Source: Oceanimonas aquatica (GTDB lineage: Bacteria > Pseudomonadota > Gammaproteobacteria > Enterobacterales > Aeromonadaceae). Taken from it: 64,000 bases of DNA. The DNA is taken from the NCBI RefSeq assembly GCF_030732065.1, contig NZ_JAVBHX010000008.1, positions 1 to 64,000 of the forward strand, given 5' to 3'. This document shows, piece after piece, positions 1 through 7,625 of the stretch; positions within the stretch are counted from its first letter, which is position 1, and every line of letters starts with the position of its first letter. The notes below the pieces were generated by a model. The model was not told the origin of the DNA. It saw only the letters and a program-made list of their open reading frames with translations, and searched no databases. Both the position numbers and the translations under genes were made by a program.

Positions 1-8
1 GGCTGCGT

Positions 9-36
9 ATTCTACGCAATCCTTGGTGTTCGTCAA
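9..36 (-). promoter_or_regulatory. rRNA operon promoter P2 (leftward)
   Basis: On the minus strand a TTGACG -35 box (31-36) is followed after 16 bases by a TAGAAT -10 box (9-14). It lies about 100 bases downstream of the P1 promoter at 114-141, the tandem P1/P2 arrangement of rrn operons. The rRNA genes themselves would lie beyond the left edge. In E. coli an rrn operon (rrnG) also lies next to clpB. Confidence 0.75.
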
Positions 37-113
37 GCGTTGATTTGAACTTTGTTTGGTTCGCTTTCAACCCTTGTGACCGTTGGCGTGTTGCCCCGTG
101 TCAGTGGAAGCGC

Positions 114-141
114 ATTATAGGGACCGGCCGATTTTGCGCAA
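114..141 (-). promoter_or_regulatory. rRNA operon promoter P1 (leftward)
   Basis: Minus-strand -35 TTGCGC (136-141), a 16-base spacer and a perfect TATAAT -10 (114-119) are followed by a GC-rich discriminator, GCGCTTCC, and then ACTGACACGG. This stretch is nearly identical to E. coli rrn P1 from the -10 through the start site, including the non-optimal 16-base spacer that goes with stringent and growth-rate control. The AT-rich DNA at about 145-215 would be the UP-element/FIS region. Confidence 0.85.
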
Positions 142-206
142 GGGCTTTTTTGACAAAAATAATCGTTCGCTCAAAATTCATACTGAACGTACTTTTTTGG
201 TCAATT

Positions 207-220
207 TTGATCTGATTCAG
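207..220 (+). promoter_or_regulatory. FNR/Dnr-like site upstream of nnrS
   Basis: TTGAT-N4-TTCAG matches the FNR consensus TTGAT-N4-ATCAA at 8 of 10 positions. A perfect TATAAT -10 lies at 242-247, which puts transcription start near 254 and this site about 41 bases upstream, the class II activator position. nnrS genes are typically induced at low oxygen or by NO. The match is by eye. Confidence 0.5.
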
Positions 221-244
221 GTTTTCTATCAGAGCAGGATTTAT

Positions 245-267
245 AATATTCATATTAAATACAACTA
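245..267 (+). promoter_or_regulatory. Candidate NsrR operator over the nnrS promoter
   Basis: Half-sites AATATTCATAT (245-255) and AAATACAACTA (257-267) with one base between them fit the NsrR 11-1-11 palindrome, 8 of 11 positions each. The site overlaps the TATAAT -10 at 242-247 and the expected start point, where a repressor would block transcription. An nsrR gene is present at 50910-51368. Confidence 0.5.
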
Positions 268-279
268 AAGGTAATCCAC

Positions 280-1479
280 ATGCAAATACTGGATGCGCAA
301 AAGGAAAACCAGATCGTGCCCCTGTTCCGACTGGGCTTTCGGGTATTTTTTCTCGGTGGCGCCCTGTTTTCCTGCATTGCCATGGCGCTCTGGCTACTGA
401 CACTCAGGGGAGTACCTACCCTCTCCGGCGTCAGCAATCCCATCTGGTGGCACGCCCATGAAATGATCTTCGGGTTTGGTCTGGCCATCATCGCGGGGTT
501 TGTACTTACCGCCATGCAGAACTGGACCGGCATTCCCGGCGTGCGCGGCTGGCCCCTGGCACTGGTCTCAGGCCTCTGGCTGCTCCCCCGCTTGCTGATG
601 CCGCTACGGGGGGAGCTGAACGGCCTGGTTATATTGCTGGACCTGCTCTGGCTCCCCCTGGTCGCCGGCTTTCTGGCACGGCCGGTGATCCAGGTCAAGC
701 AATGGCGTAACCTGTTTTTTGCTCCCCTGCTGATAGTCATGACGTTACTGAACGCGCTGAGTTATTACGCGGCGTTCAGTAATAACTGGCTGCTGGCCGA
801 ACGGGTGTTTACCACCGCCGGGCTGGCCATTGCCGCCCTGATCACCGTGATGGGCGGCCGGGTCATTCCGTTTTTCACCGCCCGCGCCACCGGCACTGAG
901 AAGCCAACTCCCATACCTGTACTGGAAAAACTGGCACTGGGCTCTATCTGGCTGGCAACACTGGGCTGGCTGCTGCTGCCTAGAACCTCGCTGTTTAATG
1001 GGCTGCTGGCCCTGATGCTGGTAGTCACCGCACTGGCGCACCTGATTCGCCTGTCCCGCTGGAACAACAAACTCACCAAAGGTATTCCCCTGTTGTGGGT
1101 GCTGCACCTTGGCTATCTGTTTATTCCGGCAGGCTTACTGGTCATGGCGGCGGCATTACTGAACTGGGGTATTACCGTATCGCTGGCGAGTCACTGGCTG
1201 ACCGCCGGAGCCATGGGCACGGTGATCCTCGGCATGATCGCCCGGGTGTCGCTGGGCCATTCGGGGCGGCCGCTGGAACTGAAAAAGCCCATGGTGGTGG
1301 CCTTTGTGCTGGTAATTATTGCCGGCCTGGTGCGCGCCCTGCTGCCCATGCTGGCCCCCGGCCTGACCAGCCTGGCCTATGATGTGAGCGCTCTCGCCTG
1401 GATTGCCGCCTTTGGCATTTTTTGCCGAATTTACTGGCCCATACTGACCCAGGCCAGAGCGGATGGTCGTCCGGGTTAA
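280..1479 (+). CDS. nnrS: NnrS family heme-copper membrane protein
   Basis: A 399-residue polytopic inner-membrane protein with about 12 hydrophobic segments. The WWHAHEM motif at residues 56-62 followed by a glycine-rich helix is the NnrS signature; the histidines are candidate heme/copper ligands. NnrS proteins relieve nitrosative stress, protecting against build-up of NO-derived iron complexes, and occur in NsrR/Dnr/FNR regulons. The ATG follows an AAAGGT ribosome site by 6 bases. The gene stands alone, divergent from an rRNA operon and convergent with clpB. The promoter has FNR-like and NsrR-like sites. The family call is firm; the exact biochemical role is unsettled in the family. Confidence 0.9.
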   Translation: MQILDAQKENQIVPLFRLGFRVFFLGGALFSCIAMALWLLTLRGVPTLSGVSNPIWWHAHEMIFGFGLAIIAGFVLTAMQNWTGIPGVRGWPLALVSGLWLLPRLLMPLRGELNGLVILLDLLWLPLVAGFLARPVIQVKQWRNLFFAPLLIVMTLLNALSYYAAFSNNWLLAERVFTTAGLAIAALITVMGGRVIPFFTARATGTEKPTPIPVLEKLALGSIWLATLGWLLLPRTSLFNGLLALMLVVTALAHLIRLSRWNNKLTKGIPLLWVLHLGYLFIPAGLLVMAAALLNWGITVSLASHWLTAGAMGTVILGMIARVSLGHSGRPLELKKPMVVAFVLVIIAGLVRALLPMLAPGLTSLAYDVSALAWIAAFGIFCRIYWPILTQARADGRPG

Positions 1480-1517
1480 TGCGCTCAGACATGAAAGATA
1501 AAAAGTGGAGTAAAAGA

Positions 1518-1550
1518 AAAGGGAGAAGGCCGGGCCTTCTCCCTTTTTTT
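1518..1550. terminator. Bidirectional terminator between nnrS and clpB
   Basis: An 11-base GC-rich stem (1521-1531 with 1533-1543) is flanked by AAAA on the left and a T run on the right, so it can end both convergent transcripts. The innermost pairs cannot close, leaving a loop of about five bases. Confidence 0.85.
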
Positions 1551-1567
1551 CATTTCGTGGTTAGCGA

Positions 1568-4141
1568 TTATTGGTTCAGCACCAGACCATTGTCGTCGGC
1601 ATCCAGTTTCAGCGGCTTGCCGGGCACTACCCGGCCGGAAAGCATGGCCTGAGCCAGGGGATCTTCCACCTTCTGCTGAATCGCCCGCTTGAGCGGTCGC
1701 GCGCCAAACAGCGGATCGAAGCCGGCCGAGGCCAGTTTTTCCAACAGGGCATCGCTGATGCTGACCTGATAATCCATGCTCTCGAGCCGCTCTACCAATC
1801 CCTGCAGCTGAATGCGGGCAATGGCCTTGATCTGCTCCTCGGCCAGGGGATGGAACACCACGATCTCGTCAATCCGGTTGATGAACTCGGGCCGGAACTG
1901 ATACCCCAGCACCTCCATCAGCATCGCCTTCATCTGATCGTAATCCTTGGAGGCGCTGTGCTCCTGGATCAGATCCGAGCCGATGTTGGAGGTCATGATC
2001 ACGACCGTATTGCGAAAGTCCACAGTGCGGCCCTGACCATCGGTGAGACGGCCGTCATCCAGCACCTGCAGCAAAATGTTGAACACGTCCGGATGGGCTT
2101 TTTCCACCTCGTCCAGCAGGATCACCGAGTAGGGCTTGCGCCGCACCGCCTCGGTGAGGTACCCGCCTTCCTCGTAACCCACGTAGCCGGGAGGTGCACC
2201 CACCAGACGGGACACAGAGTGCTTCTCCATGAATTCCGACATGTCGATGCGTACCATGGCGTCGCGGCTGTCGAACAGAAAGTCGGCCAGCGCCTTGCAC
2301 AGCTCGGTTTTGCCCACCCCGGTGGGGCCCATAAACAGGAAGGAGCCCACCGGCCGGTTGGGATCCGACAACCCGGCCCGGCTGCGGCGAATGGCATTGG
2401 CCACCGCATCAACCGCCTCGTTCTGGCCGATCACCTGCTCATGCAGGGTGTCTTCCATGCGCAGCAGCTTGTCCTTTTCCCCCTCCAGCATCTTGGCCAC
2501 GGGAATACCGGTCCAGCGCGACAGTACGTCGGCAATCTCTTCATCGGTCACCCGGTTTTTCAGCAGGTGCTGTTCCTGCATCTCGGCCTGAGCAGCCAGA
2601 TCCAGCTGTTTTTCCAGTTCGGGAATACGGCCGTACTGCAACTCCGACATGCGTGCCAGATCGCTGGCCCGGCGCGCCACTTCCAGCTCCTGACGCACCT
2701 GCTCCAGCTCCGCCTTGATATGCTGGGTGCCGGCCAAGGCCGCTTTTTCAGATTTCCACACCTCTTCCAGCTCGGCGTATTCCTTTTCCTTTTCGGCCAG
2801 CTCGTCGCGAATGAGCTGCAACCGCTTGCGGCTGCCTTCGTCGTCTTCCTTGAGCAACGCCTGCTCTTCCAGCTTGAGCTGAATAATGCGCCGGTCCAGC
2901 CGGTCCAGGGGCTCGGGCTTGGAGTCAATCTGCAGGCGAATGCTGGAAGCGGCTTCGTCGATCAGATCGATGGCCTTGTCGGGTAGCTGACGGTCGGCAA
3001 TGTAGCGGTGGGACAGGGTCGCCGCCGCAACAATGGCCGGATCGGTGATCTGCACATGGTGGTGCAGCTCATAGCGCTCCTTCAGGCCGCGCAGAATGGC
3101 AATGGTGTCTTCCACCGTGGGCTGGTCAATCAGCACCTTCTGAAAACGCCGCTCCAGGGCTGCGTCCTTTTCCACATACTGGCGGTATTCATCCAGGGTA
3201 GTGGCGCCCACACAGTGCAGCTCGCCCCGGGCCAGGGCCGGCTTGAGCATGTTGCCCGCATCCATGGCACCTTCCCCCTTGCCGGCCCCCACCATGGTGT
3301 GCAGCTCGTCAATAAACAGGATCACCCGGCCTTCTTCCTTGGCCAGCTCGTTCAACAGCGCCTTGAGCCGCTCCTCGAACTCGCCACGATACTTGGCGCC
3401 GGCCACCAGGGCGCCCATGTCCAGCGACAGCACCCGCTTGTTCTTGAGTCCTTCCGGCACCTCACCGTTGATAATGCGCTGGGCCAGCCCCTCGGCAATG
3501 GCGGTTTTACCCACACCAGGCTCGCCAATCAGTACCGGGTTGTTCTTGGTGCGCCGTTGAAGCACCTGAATGGTCCGGCGAATTTCATCATCCCGGCCGA
3601 TCACCGGATCCAGCTTGCCCTGCTCGGCTCGCTCGGTGAGATCAATGGTGTATTTTTCCAGCGCCTGGCGGTTTTCCTCGGCATTGGGATCGTCCACCTT
3701 CTGGCCGCCACGAATGTCGTCGATGGCCTGGGTGAGTTTTTCCTTGGACAAGCCCACTCGCTTGAGCAGTTCGCCCAGCTCGCCCTTGTCATCAAGGGAT
3801 GCCAGCAGAAACAGCTCGGAAGAGATATAGGCATCCTTGCGCTGCTGGGCCAGCTTGTCGCACTGGTTCAGCAAACGTCCCAGCACCGGCGACACCTGAA
3901 CGTCCATGTCGCCACCGCTGACCTTGGGCAGGCGGTCGAGGGATTTGTCGAGCTCCACCCGCAGGGCATTGCCGTCCACCCCGGCGGTGGTCAGCAGGGG
4001 TCGTACGGTACCCCCCTCCTGGTTAAGCATGGCCACCAGCAGATGGGCCGGCTCGATATAGGCGTGATCCCGCCCCAGCGCCATCGACTGGGCGTCTTGC
4101 AGGGCGAGTTGGAATTTACTGGTAAGACGATCAAGACGCAT
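1568..4141 (-). CDS. clpB: ATP-dependent disaggregase ClpB
   Basis: Hsp100 unfoldase that threads aggregated proteins through a hexameric ring with DnaK/DnaJ/GrpE. The start at 4141 gives [11 protein letters not shown] and 857 residues, the E. coli length, and has an AAGGAGA ribosome site; a 13-codon longer reading is possible but lacks support. Visible domains: N-terminal Clp repeats (1-145), AAA-1 with Walker A GEPGVGKT near 206, a long coiled-coil middle domain (about 410-525), and AAA-2 with GPTGVGKT near 605 and the pore loop [10 protein letters not shown] sigma-32 promoter precedes it. It is the last gene of the conserved rluD-pgeF-clpB block. Confidence 0.97.
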   Translation of the reverse strand: MRLDRLTSKFQLALQDAQSMALGRDHAYIEPAHLLVAMLNQEGGTVRPLLTTAGVDGNALRVELDKSLDRLPKVSGGDMDVQVSPVLGRLLNQCDKLAQQRKDAYISSELFLLASLDDKGELGELLKRVGLSKEKLTQAIDDIRGGQKVDDPNAEENRQALEKYTIDLTERAEQGKLDPVIGRDDEIRRTIQVLQRRTKNNPVLIGEPGVGKTAIAEGLAQRIINGEVPEGLKNKRVLSLDMGALVAGAKYRGEFEERLKALLNELAKEEGRVILFIDELHTMVGAGKGEGAMDAGNMLKPALARGELHCVGATTLDEYRQYVEKDAALERRFQKVLIDQPTVEDTIAILRGLKERYELHHHVQITDPAIVAAATLSHRYIADRQLPDKAIDLIDEAASSIRLQIDSKPEPLDRLDRRIIQLKLEEQALLKEDDEGSRKRLQLIRDELAEKEKEYAELEEVWKSEKAALAGTQHIKAELEQVRQELEVARRASDLARMSELQYGRIPELEKQLDLAAQAEMQEQHLLKNRVTDEEIADVLSRWTGIPVAKMLEGEKDKLLRMEDTLHEQVIGQNEAVDAVANAIRRSRAGLSDPNRPVGSFLFMGPTGVGKTELCKALADFLFDSRDAMVRIDMSEFMEKHSVSRLVGAPPGYVGYEEGGYLTEAVRRKPYSVILLDEVEKAHPDVFNILLQVLDDGRLTDGQGRTVDFRNTVVIMTSNIGSDLIQEHSASKDYDQMKAMLMEVLGYQFRPEFINRIDEIVVFHPLAEEQIKAIARIQLQGLVERLESMDYQVSISDALLEKLASAGFDPLFGARPLKRAIQQKVEDPLAQAMLSGRVVPGKPLKLDADDNGLVLNQ
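3695..3697 (-). promoter_or_regulatory. Possible internal GTG start for short ClpB
   Basis: Codon 149 of clpB is GTG (Val in GGQKVDD). In E. coli a short ClpB lacking the N-domain is initiated at the GTG of Val149. Position and codon are the same here. A purine-rich stretch precedes it, but no strong ribosome site is obvious. Confidence 0.45.
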
Positions 4142-4159
4142 CAGCTTTCTCCTTGAAAC

Positions 4160-4174
4160 GCCCGCCAAGCGGGC
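4160..4174 (-). other. Hairpin in the clpB 5' leader
   Basis: GCCCGC, a three-base loop and GCGGGC form a six-pair GC stem ending about 10 bases upstream of the clpB ribosome site. No T run follows, so it is not a plain terminator. It could protect the mRNA end or modulate translation. Confidence 0.5.
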
Positions 4175-4201
4175 ATGCAAGCTTAAATACTGATACTAAG
4201 A

Positions 4202-4226
4202 ATGGGGCCTTGTGGCCGTTTTTCAA
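4202..4226 (-). promoter_or_regulatory. Sigma-32 heat-shock promoter of clpB
   Basis: On the minus strand TTGAAA (4221-4226), 13 bases and CCCCAT (4202-4207) match the sigma-32 consensus in both boxes and in spacing. The expected start is near 4195, giving a leader of about 55 bases. It lies just downstream of the pgeF stop codon, so clpB can be induced separately from rluD-pgeF. Confidence 0.85.
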
Positions 4227-4246
4227 CCGAGGTTTATCGGTTTTTA

Positions 4247-4972
4247 CTAATCCAGCCAGATCAGCGAGGCCATGCGACCGGTCTGGCCGTCCCGCCGGTA
4301 GGAGAAAAACCGCTCTGGCTCGGAGACGGTGCAATGGTCGCCACCGTAAATGTGGTGCACGCCCGCCGCCGCCAGCCGCAGCCGGGCCAGGTGATAAATA
4401 TCGGCCATCCACTTGTCGCCCTGGGGCGTAAAGGCTTCCTTGGCGAGCTCGGAGTGGGCAATAAAGGCCTCGCGCACCTCACCGCCCACTTCAAAGGCGC
4501 TCGGGCCGATGGCCGGTCCCAGCCAGGCCAGCACTGTTTCGGGATCCACCTTCATTTCCTGCAGGGTGGCTTCCAGCACGCCGGCGGCCAGGCCGCGCCA
4601 GCCGGCATGGGCCGCCGCCACCACAGTGCCTTGCTCATCGCAAAACAGCACCGGCAGGCAGTCGGCGGTCATCACTGCACACACTTGCCCCGGCGTGTGG
4701 CTGACCACGGCGTCGGCGGTGAGGTTGTCGTTTTCCGCCGGTAACGTGAGTACGCGAATGCCGTGCACCTGCTCCAGCCACACCGGCTCGGAGGGCAGAT
4801 TCAGGCAGGCCGCCAGCCGTTCCCGGTTGGTGCGCACCGACGCAGCATGGTCGCCCACATGGGAGCCCAGGTTCAGGCTGTGCCAGGGTGCCTCACTGAC
4901 GCCGCCGGTGCGGGTGCTCTGGGCAGCACAGACATTGGCCGGTGCCGGCCAGTCGGGCAGGATCAGATCCAT
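4247..4972 (-). CDS. pgeF: Peptidoglycan editing factor PgeF (YfiH/laccase-like)
   Basis: A 241-residue DUF152/YfiH family protein. The conserved metal-site residues are visible: His70 (EQVHG), Cys105 (TADCLP) and His122 (AHAGWRG). In E. coli the protein prevents mis-incorporation of L-serine in place of L-alanine in muropeptides; homologues have been reported as polyphenol oxidase or purine nucleoside phosphorylase. The start overlaps the end of rluD, so the two are probably translationally coupled. Confidence 0.92.
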   Translation of the reverse strand: MDLILPDWPAPANVCAAQSTRTGGVSEAPWHSLNLGSHVGDHAASVRTNRERLAACLNLPSEPVWLEQVHGIRVLTLPAENDNLTADAVVSHTPGQVCAVMTADCLPVLFCDEQGTVVAAAHAGWRGLAAGVLEATLQEMKVDPETVLAWLGPAIGPSAFEVGGEVREAFIAHSELAKEAFTPQGDKWMADIYHLARLRLAAAGVHHIYGGDHCTVSEPERFFSYRRDGQTGRMASLIWLD

Positions 4973-5943
4973 ACCAGATCGTCCGGGTGAGCTTCAGTGT
5001 CGGCGCGCAGCACCTCTACCAGCTTCACCATGTCATCGGGAATGGGTGCGTGCCACTCCATCATTTCGCCGGTAATCGGGTGTTCCAGCCGCAGCATGAC
5101 CGCATGCAGGGCCTGGCGCTTGAAGCCCCGCAGAAACTCCAGCAGCTCGGGATCCGCAGCCCGGGGCGGCTTGAGCCGGCCACCGTACACGGGATCGCCT
5201 ACCAATGGGTGCTTGAGGTGGGCCATGTGTACCCGAATCTGGTGAGTACGGCCGGTTTCCAGCCGCAGCCGCAGGCGCGTGTGGGCACGAAACTTTTCCA
5301 TCACCCGGTAATGGGTGACCGCCGGTTTGCCGCTGGGCACCACCGCCATTTGAATGCGCTGGGTGGGATGGCGGCCGATGTTGGCATCCACGGTGCCGCC
5401 GGCTGTCATGTGGCCAATGGCCACGGCTTCGTATTCCCGGGTGATATGGCGGGCCTGCAGGGCACTGACCAGGTGGGTCTGGGCGGGCACCGTCTTGGCC
5501 ACCACCATCAGGCCGGTGGTGTCTTTATCGAGCCGGTGCACAATGCCGGCCCGGGGCACTTCGGCAATGTCCGGGCAGTGATGCAGCAGAGCGTTGAGCA
5601 GGGTGCCGTCGGGGGTGCCGGCGCCCGGGTGCACCACCAGGCCGGCGGGCTTGTTGATCACCAGAATGTCGTCATCTTCATACACGATATTCAGGTCAAT
5701 GGCCTGAGGCTCGAACCTGACTTCGTCTTCCAGCTCGGCGTTCACCACCACCTGCTGGCCGGGCAGCACCTTTTCACGGGGCTTGCTCACCACGGTGCCG
5801 TCCAGTTGTACCTGCTCCTGCTGGATCCAGGTTTTGATGCGAGAACGGGAGTAATCGGGGAACATTTCCGCCAACGCCTGGTCCAGACGTTGACCGTATT
5901 GATGATCGGCAATTACGCCGGTCAGTTCGATATGCTGGCTCAT
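4963..5943 (-). CDS. rluD: 23S rRNA pseudouridine 1911/1915/1917 synthase
   Basis: Isomerises three uridines in helix 69 of 23S rRNA, at the subunit interface. The ATG at 5943 gives 326 residues, equal to E. coli RluD; an in-frame GTG three codons upstream is less likely. An S4 RNA-binding domain covers roughly residues 17-75, and the catalytic Asp139 lies in HRLDKDTTG. It is first in the rluD-pgeF-clpB block and divergent from bamD, as in enterics. The ribosome site is weak. Confidence 0.95.
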   Translation of the reverse strand: MSQHIELTGVIADHQYGQRLDQALAEMFPDYSRSRIKTWIQQEQVQLDGTVVSKPREKVLPGQQVVVNAELEDEVRFEPQAIDLNIVYEDDDILVINKPAGLVVHPGAGTPDGTLLNALLHHCPDIAEVPRAGIVHRLDKDTTGLMVVAKTVPAQTHLVSALQARHITREYEAVAIGHMTAGGTVDANIGRHPTQRIQMAVVPSGKPAVTHYRVMEKFRAHTRLRLRLETGRTHQIRVHMAHLKHPLVGDPVYGGRLKPPRAADPELLEFLRGFKRQALHAVMLRLEHPITGEMMEWHAPIPDDMVKLVEVLRADTEAHPDDLVWI

Positions 5944-6045
5944 GAAGACCACTGGTTACCAAATGATATTTAATTGGTTATTCTAGCGGTTCTTGACGCT
6001 GAGCTTAATCAGTTTCCGAATTTTGCAATCACAATGGACTTTTCA

Positions 6046-6792
6046 ATGGCGAAACAACGAAGCCTATGGCTCACCCTGACACTGACCCTGGCGCTGGCCG
6101 CCACCGGCTGCTCCAGTACCAGCAAGAACGAAGTTCCGGATGAAGCGCCGGAAGTGCTGTACCAGGATGCCCAGGAACGCCTGCAGGCCGGAAACTACAT
6201 TCGCGCCGCCGAACTGCTGGAAGCCATGGATGCCCGCTATCCGTTTGGCGCCTATTCCAACCAGGTGCAGCTCGACCTGATTTACGCCTACTACAAGCAG
6301 GACGATACCGTGCGGGCGCTGGCCAACATCGACCGTTTTATTCGCCTGAACCCCAATCACCCGGCCATTGACTACGCCCGCTACATGCGCGGCCTGACCA
6401 ATATGTCGGCGGACTACAACTTCTTTCAGAGCCTGTTCAACGTAGACAGGGCCGACCGGGACCCCACCTATGCCCGCCAGGCCTTTGCCGACTTTCGCCA
6501 GCTGCTGCGCCAGCACCCCGACAGCGTGTATGCCGCCGATGCCAGGGCCCGCATGATCAGCCTGAAAAACCGCCTGGCCCGTTATGATCTGGCGGTGGCC
6601 GACTATTACGTCAAGCGCAAAGCCTGGCTCGCGGCCGCCAACCGCGCCAAGTTTGTGGTGGAGTCCTACCCCGACACCGAGCAGCTCAAGCCCGCCCTGC
6701 GCATTATGCAACAGGCCTACGATCAGCTCGGCCTGGCCGGCATGGCCAACCACGCCGAAGCCGTGCTCAAGGCCAACTACCCGGCGGGTTAA
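6046..6792 (+). CDS. bamD: Outer membrane assembly lipoprotein BamD
   Basis: Essential lipoprotein of the BAM complex that inserts beta-barrel proteins. The start MAKQRS gives a typical lipoprotein signal ending LAATGC with the lipidated Cys at residue 21 and a total of 248 residues (E. coli 245); the in-frame upstream ATGs give a poor leader. TPR repeats fill the mature part, including YPFGAYSNQVQLDLIYAYYK and the conserved IDRFIRLNPNHP. It is divergent from rluD, as in E. coli, and followed by a strong terminator. Confidence 0.95.
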   Translation: MAKQRSLWLTLTLTLALAATGCSSTSKNEVPDEAPEVLYQDAQERLQAGNYIRAAELLEAMDARYPFGAYSNQVQLDLIYAYYKQDDTVRALANIDRFIRLNPNHPAIDYARYMRGLTNMSADYNFFQSLFNVDRADRDPTYARQAFADFRQLLRQHPDSVYAADARARMISLKNRLARYDLAVADYYVKRKAWLAAANRAKFVVESYPDTEQLKPALRIMQQAYDQLGLAGMANHAEAVLKANYPAG

Positions 6793-6813
6793 GTCGGATC
6801 TACTCTCATAAAC

Positions 6814-6839
6814 AAAAAACCCGCAATCGCGGGTTTTTT
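6814..6839. terminator. Bidirectional terminator after bamD
   Basis: AAAAAACCCGC, a four-base loop and GCGGGTTTTTT form a perfect hairpin with A and T tracts, serving bamD and the convergent gene at 6864-7625. Confidence 0.92.
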
Positions 6840-6863
6840 AATGGCTGAATATCTTTAGAGTTC

Positions 6864-7625
6864 TCAGCCTTGCAACGACTCCAGAAACCGCAAGCTGCGA
6901 ATGCCGTACCAGCACAGGGGTTCGCCGTCGATGAGCACGGCGTCGAGGTGCAGCTCGTTTCTGACGGTTTGCAGTTTGCCGGCGAAGGGATAGGGCTCGC
7001 TGGCACAAAGGAGTACGGGGTTATGCTGCGCCAGCCAGTCCTGGCTTACCTCAGGGTAACGCTTCCCCGGCGTAATGAGCGGCAGGCCCAAATGGATAAA
7101 CAGGGAGTGGATAAAGGTATCGCTTCCCACCGTCATGTACGGCTTGCGCCAGATGAGATACACCCAGGGGCGATCCTCATTGAGCACCGAAAGCTCGCTG
7201 TTTCCGGCATCGGCCAACAGCGGCAGCGTCTTGTGTGAACAGGTGACGGGAACGGTCAGTGCTGACCGGTAACGCTCGGCCAGGTGCCACAGACCTTCGC
7301 AGTCCAGCGCCTGCGCCAGCTGTTCCAGGGCTTTTGGCATGGCCTGCACCGAAGTGACATGGGTCGCCACCCAGGGGTAAGGGCAACTGTCGGCCATGGC
7401 TCTGGTGTTTTCTTCCCGATCGAATACCACCAGATCCGGCGCCAGTGCTGCTACCTTGGGCCAGTCCACATCCTTGGTGCCACCCACTACCGGTATGTCG
7501 CTGACACTGTCGGCGGGGTGCACACAATAACGGGTCCGCCCCACCACTCGCACACCCGCTTCTATCAGGGTTTCGGTCCAGGACGGCACCAGGCAGACTA
7601 CTCTCGGAGGCCTGGCATCACTCAT
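6864..7625 (-). CDS. BtuF-like helical-backbone metal receptor protein
   Basis: 253 residues with the fold of class III periplasmic binding proteins (cobalamin/siderophore receptors): VVCLVPSWTETLIEAG at the start, DIPVVGGTKDVDWPKVAALAPDL near 44-66 and a C-terminal lobe. It has no visible signal peptide or lipobox, and no ABC permease or ATPase lies nearby, so export and transport are unproven. Its start overlaps the gshA stop, suggesting co-transcription with gshA and the M16 peptidase. The ligand cannot be told from sequence. Confidence 0.75.
   Translation of the reverse strand: MSDARPPRVVCLVPSWTETLIEAGVRVVGRTRYCVHPADSVSDIPVVGGTKDVDWPKVAALAPDLVVFDREENTRAMADSCPYPWVATHVTSVQAMPKALEQLAQALDCEGLWHLAERYRSALTVPVTCSHKTLPLLADAGNSELSVLNEDRPWVYLIWRKPYMTVGSDTFIHSLFIHLGLPLITPGKRYPEVSQDWLAQHNPVLLCASEPYPFAGKLQTVRNELHLDAVLIDGEPLCWYGIRSLRFLESLQG

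Noticed and set aside
83-268. 61-codon reading frame at the left edge
   Set aside because: It covers the rrn P1 promoter and the nnrS promoter and has no ribosome site.
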